In this document: positions 63,114 to 64,000 of the stretch, in pieces | Numbering within the stretch: the stretch's first letter is position 1 | How the letters are laid out: every line of letters starts with the position of its first letter | Assembly: GCA_011009095.1 (NCBI GenBank) | Contig: VTPC01000956.1 | Coordinates: forward strand, 266,621-330,620 | Length of the DNA stretch: 64,000 bases | Direction of reading: 5' to 3' | Source of the DNA: Ignelater luminosus | Lineage: Eukaryota > Arthropoda > Insecta > Coleoptera > Elateridae | Made by a program: the position numbers and the translations under genes | The notes under the pieces: model-generated | What the model saw: the letters and a program-made list of their open reading frames with translations, nothing else | Databases searched by the model: none | What the model was told of the DNA's origin: nothing

Positions 63114-64000
63114 TGATTAATCTTTCTCATGTAATCCTGTTAACAAATGGCAATCCAAGTTGTAGTTTTAACAGAGATTTTGTAAATAAAGTAAAATCCA
63201 AATCTCTTTTCTACTGTGTTCCTGGTTGAAGATTTTGACAACTGAATCTGCAGTTTCAACAGTGAATAAAGTAAAATTTATATCTCTTTCACCTTATGTG
63301 ATCCTGTTAGCAAATTGTGGTAAGCAGATTGCAGTTTAGAAGCAAATAAAGTAAGTTGAAATCTCTTTTCTTTCGTGTGAACCCGATTGAAGATACTGAC
63401 AACTGAATCTGCGGTTTGCAGTGAATTAAGTAAAATCTAAATCTCTTTTACCTCATGTGATCCTGTTAGCATATTGTGGTAAGCAGATTGCAGTTTAGAA
63501 GCAAATAAAATAAGTTGAAATCTCTTTTTCCTCGTGTGAACCCGATTGAAGATACTGACAACTGAATCTGCAGTTTAGAGTGAATTAAGTAAAACTTAAA
63601 TCTCTCTTCCTTCATGTGATGCTGTTAGAAAATTGTGGTAGGCAGATTGCAGTTCAGGAGCAAATAATCTAAATTGAAATCTCTTTTTTCTCGTGTGAAC
63701 CCGATTCAAGATTTTGACAACTGAATCAGCAGTTTCGAGTGAATTAAGTAAAACTTAAATCTCTTTTCCTTCATGTGATGCTGTTAGAAAATTGTGGTAG
63801 GCAGATTGCAGTTCAGGAGCAAATAATCTAAATTGAAATCTCTTTTTTCGTGTGAACCCGATTCAAGATTTTGACAATTGAATCAGCAGTTTCGAGTGAA
63901 TTAAGTATAATTTATACCTCTTTCACATCATGTGATCCTGTTAGCAAATTGTGGTAGGCAGATTGCAGTTTAGAAGCAAATAAAGTAAATTGAAATCTCT
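63114..64000. repeat. Satellite-like tandem array, ~158-bp units (dimer of ~79 bp)
   Basis: The phrase TCCTGTTAGCAAATTGTGGT recurs with variation near 63134, 63302, 63461, 63620, 63779 and 63936. It alternates with a related half-unit containing GAACCCGATTGAAGAT and GACAACTGAATCTGCAG; both halves end in AAATCTCTTTT. About 5.5 units are visible and the array runs past the window end. It starts right after the Tigger right target site. Confidence 0.85.

Overview
The window is nuclear DNA from an insect. It is AT-rich, has GT-AG introns, and carries four recognisable single-copy animal genes in a dense background of DNA transposons. Order is not certain; a beetle is a guess that fits the mix of ~60-nt introns and the transposon families, but nothing in the sequence proves it. 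All family calls are by eye from translated motifs; no database search was run.

Left part (1-21,000). Four kinds of material are present: small inverted-repeat elements; Rab14 on the minus strand (three exons, 3991-7377, 215 residues); Cyclin Y on the minus strand (11077-12093, one uninterrupted 338-residue frame); and a compact minus-strand gene at 12802-14063. Spliced across four introns of about 60 nt, that last gene encodes a 339-residue MADF-MADF-BESS protein whose two MADF modules look like an intron-and-exon tandem duplication. Next come a 248-bp hAT-like MITE (14539-14786), a 26-bp degenerate tandem array, a ~1.55-kb hAT-type element with dense TTGTTGACA subterminal motifs (15799-17348) containing an assembly gap, a second copy of the hAT-like MITE nested in another repeat, and a mariner-like element with 57-bp terminal inverted repeats (19871-21105).

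Middle (21,782-55,340). One gene, Additional sex combs (Asx, plus strand), spans over half the window. Three coding exons (21782-24113, 41298-42409, 54756-55340) join in frame to 1342 residues, with a DEUBAD (ASXH) domain near the N-terminus and a C-terminal PHD-type zinc finger. Its two introns (17.2 kb and 12.3 kb) hold many transposons. Intron 1 has a piggyBac copy split by a Tc1-like element that is itself split by a mariner, and split again by a TA-flanked MITE. It also holds an IS630/Tc1-type element with two MITEs and a LINE fragment inside, and a MITE that carries a ~3.1-kb Sola-like transposon with a nearly intact transposase. Intron 2 has a long foldback element, a Tigger/pogo deletion derivative, a two-gene PIF/Harbinger element with exact TTA target duplication, an RTE-like LINE remnant and a hAT MITE.

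Right part (55,341-64,000). The 3' flank of Asx is followed by a ~6.4-kb Tigger/pogo element (56741-63111). This contains a degenerate piggyBac (56873-61011, TTAA duplication), which in turn contains a hAT MITE (60128-60571, 8-bp duplication) and a further unidentified insert. From about 63114 to the window end runs a tandem satellite of ~158-bp units. The host genes look ordinary and intact. The unusual content is the resolvable insertion history, the duplicated MADF gene, the Sola-like transposase, and an assembly gap that appears to close on itself.
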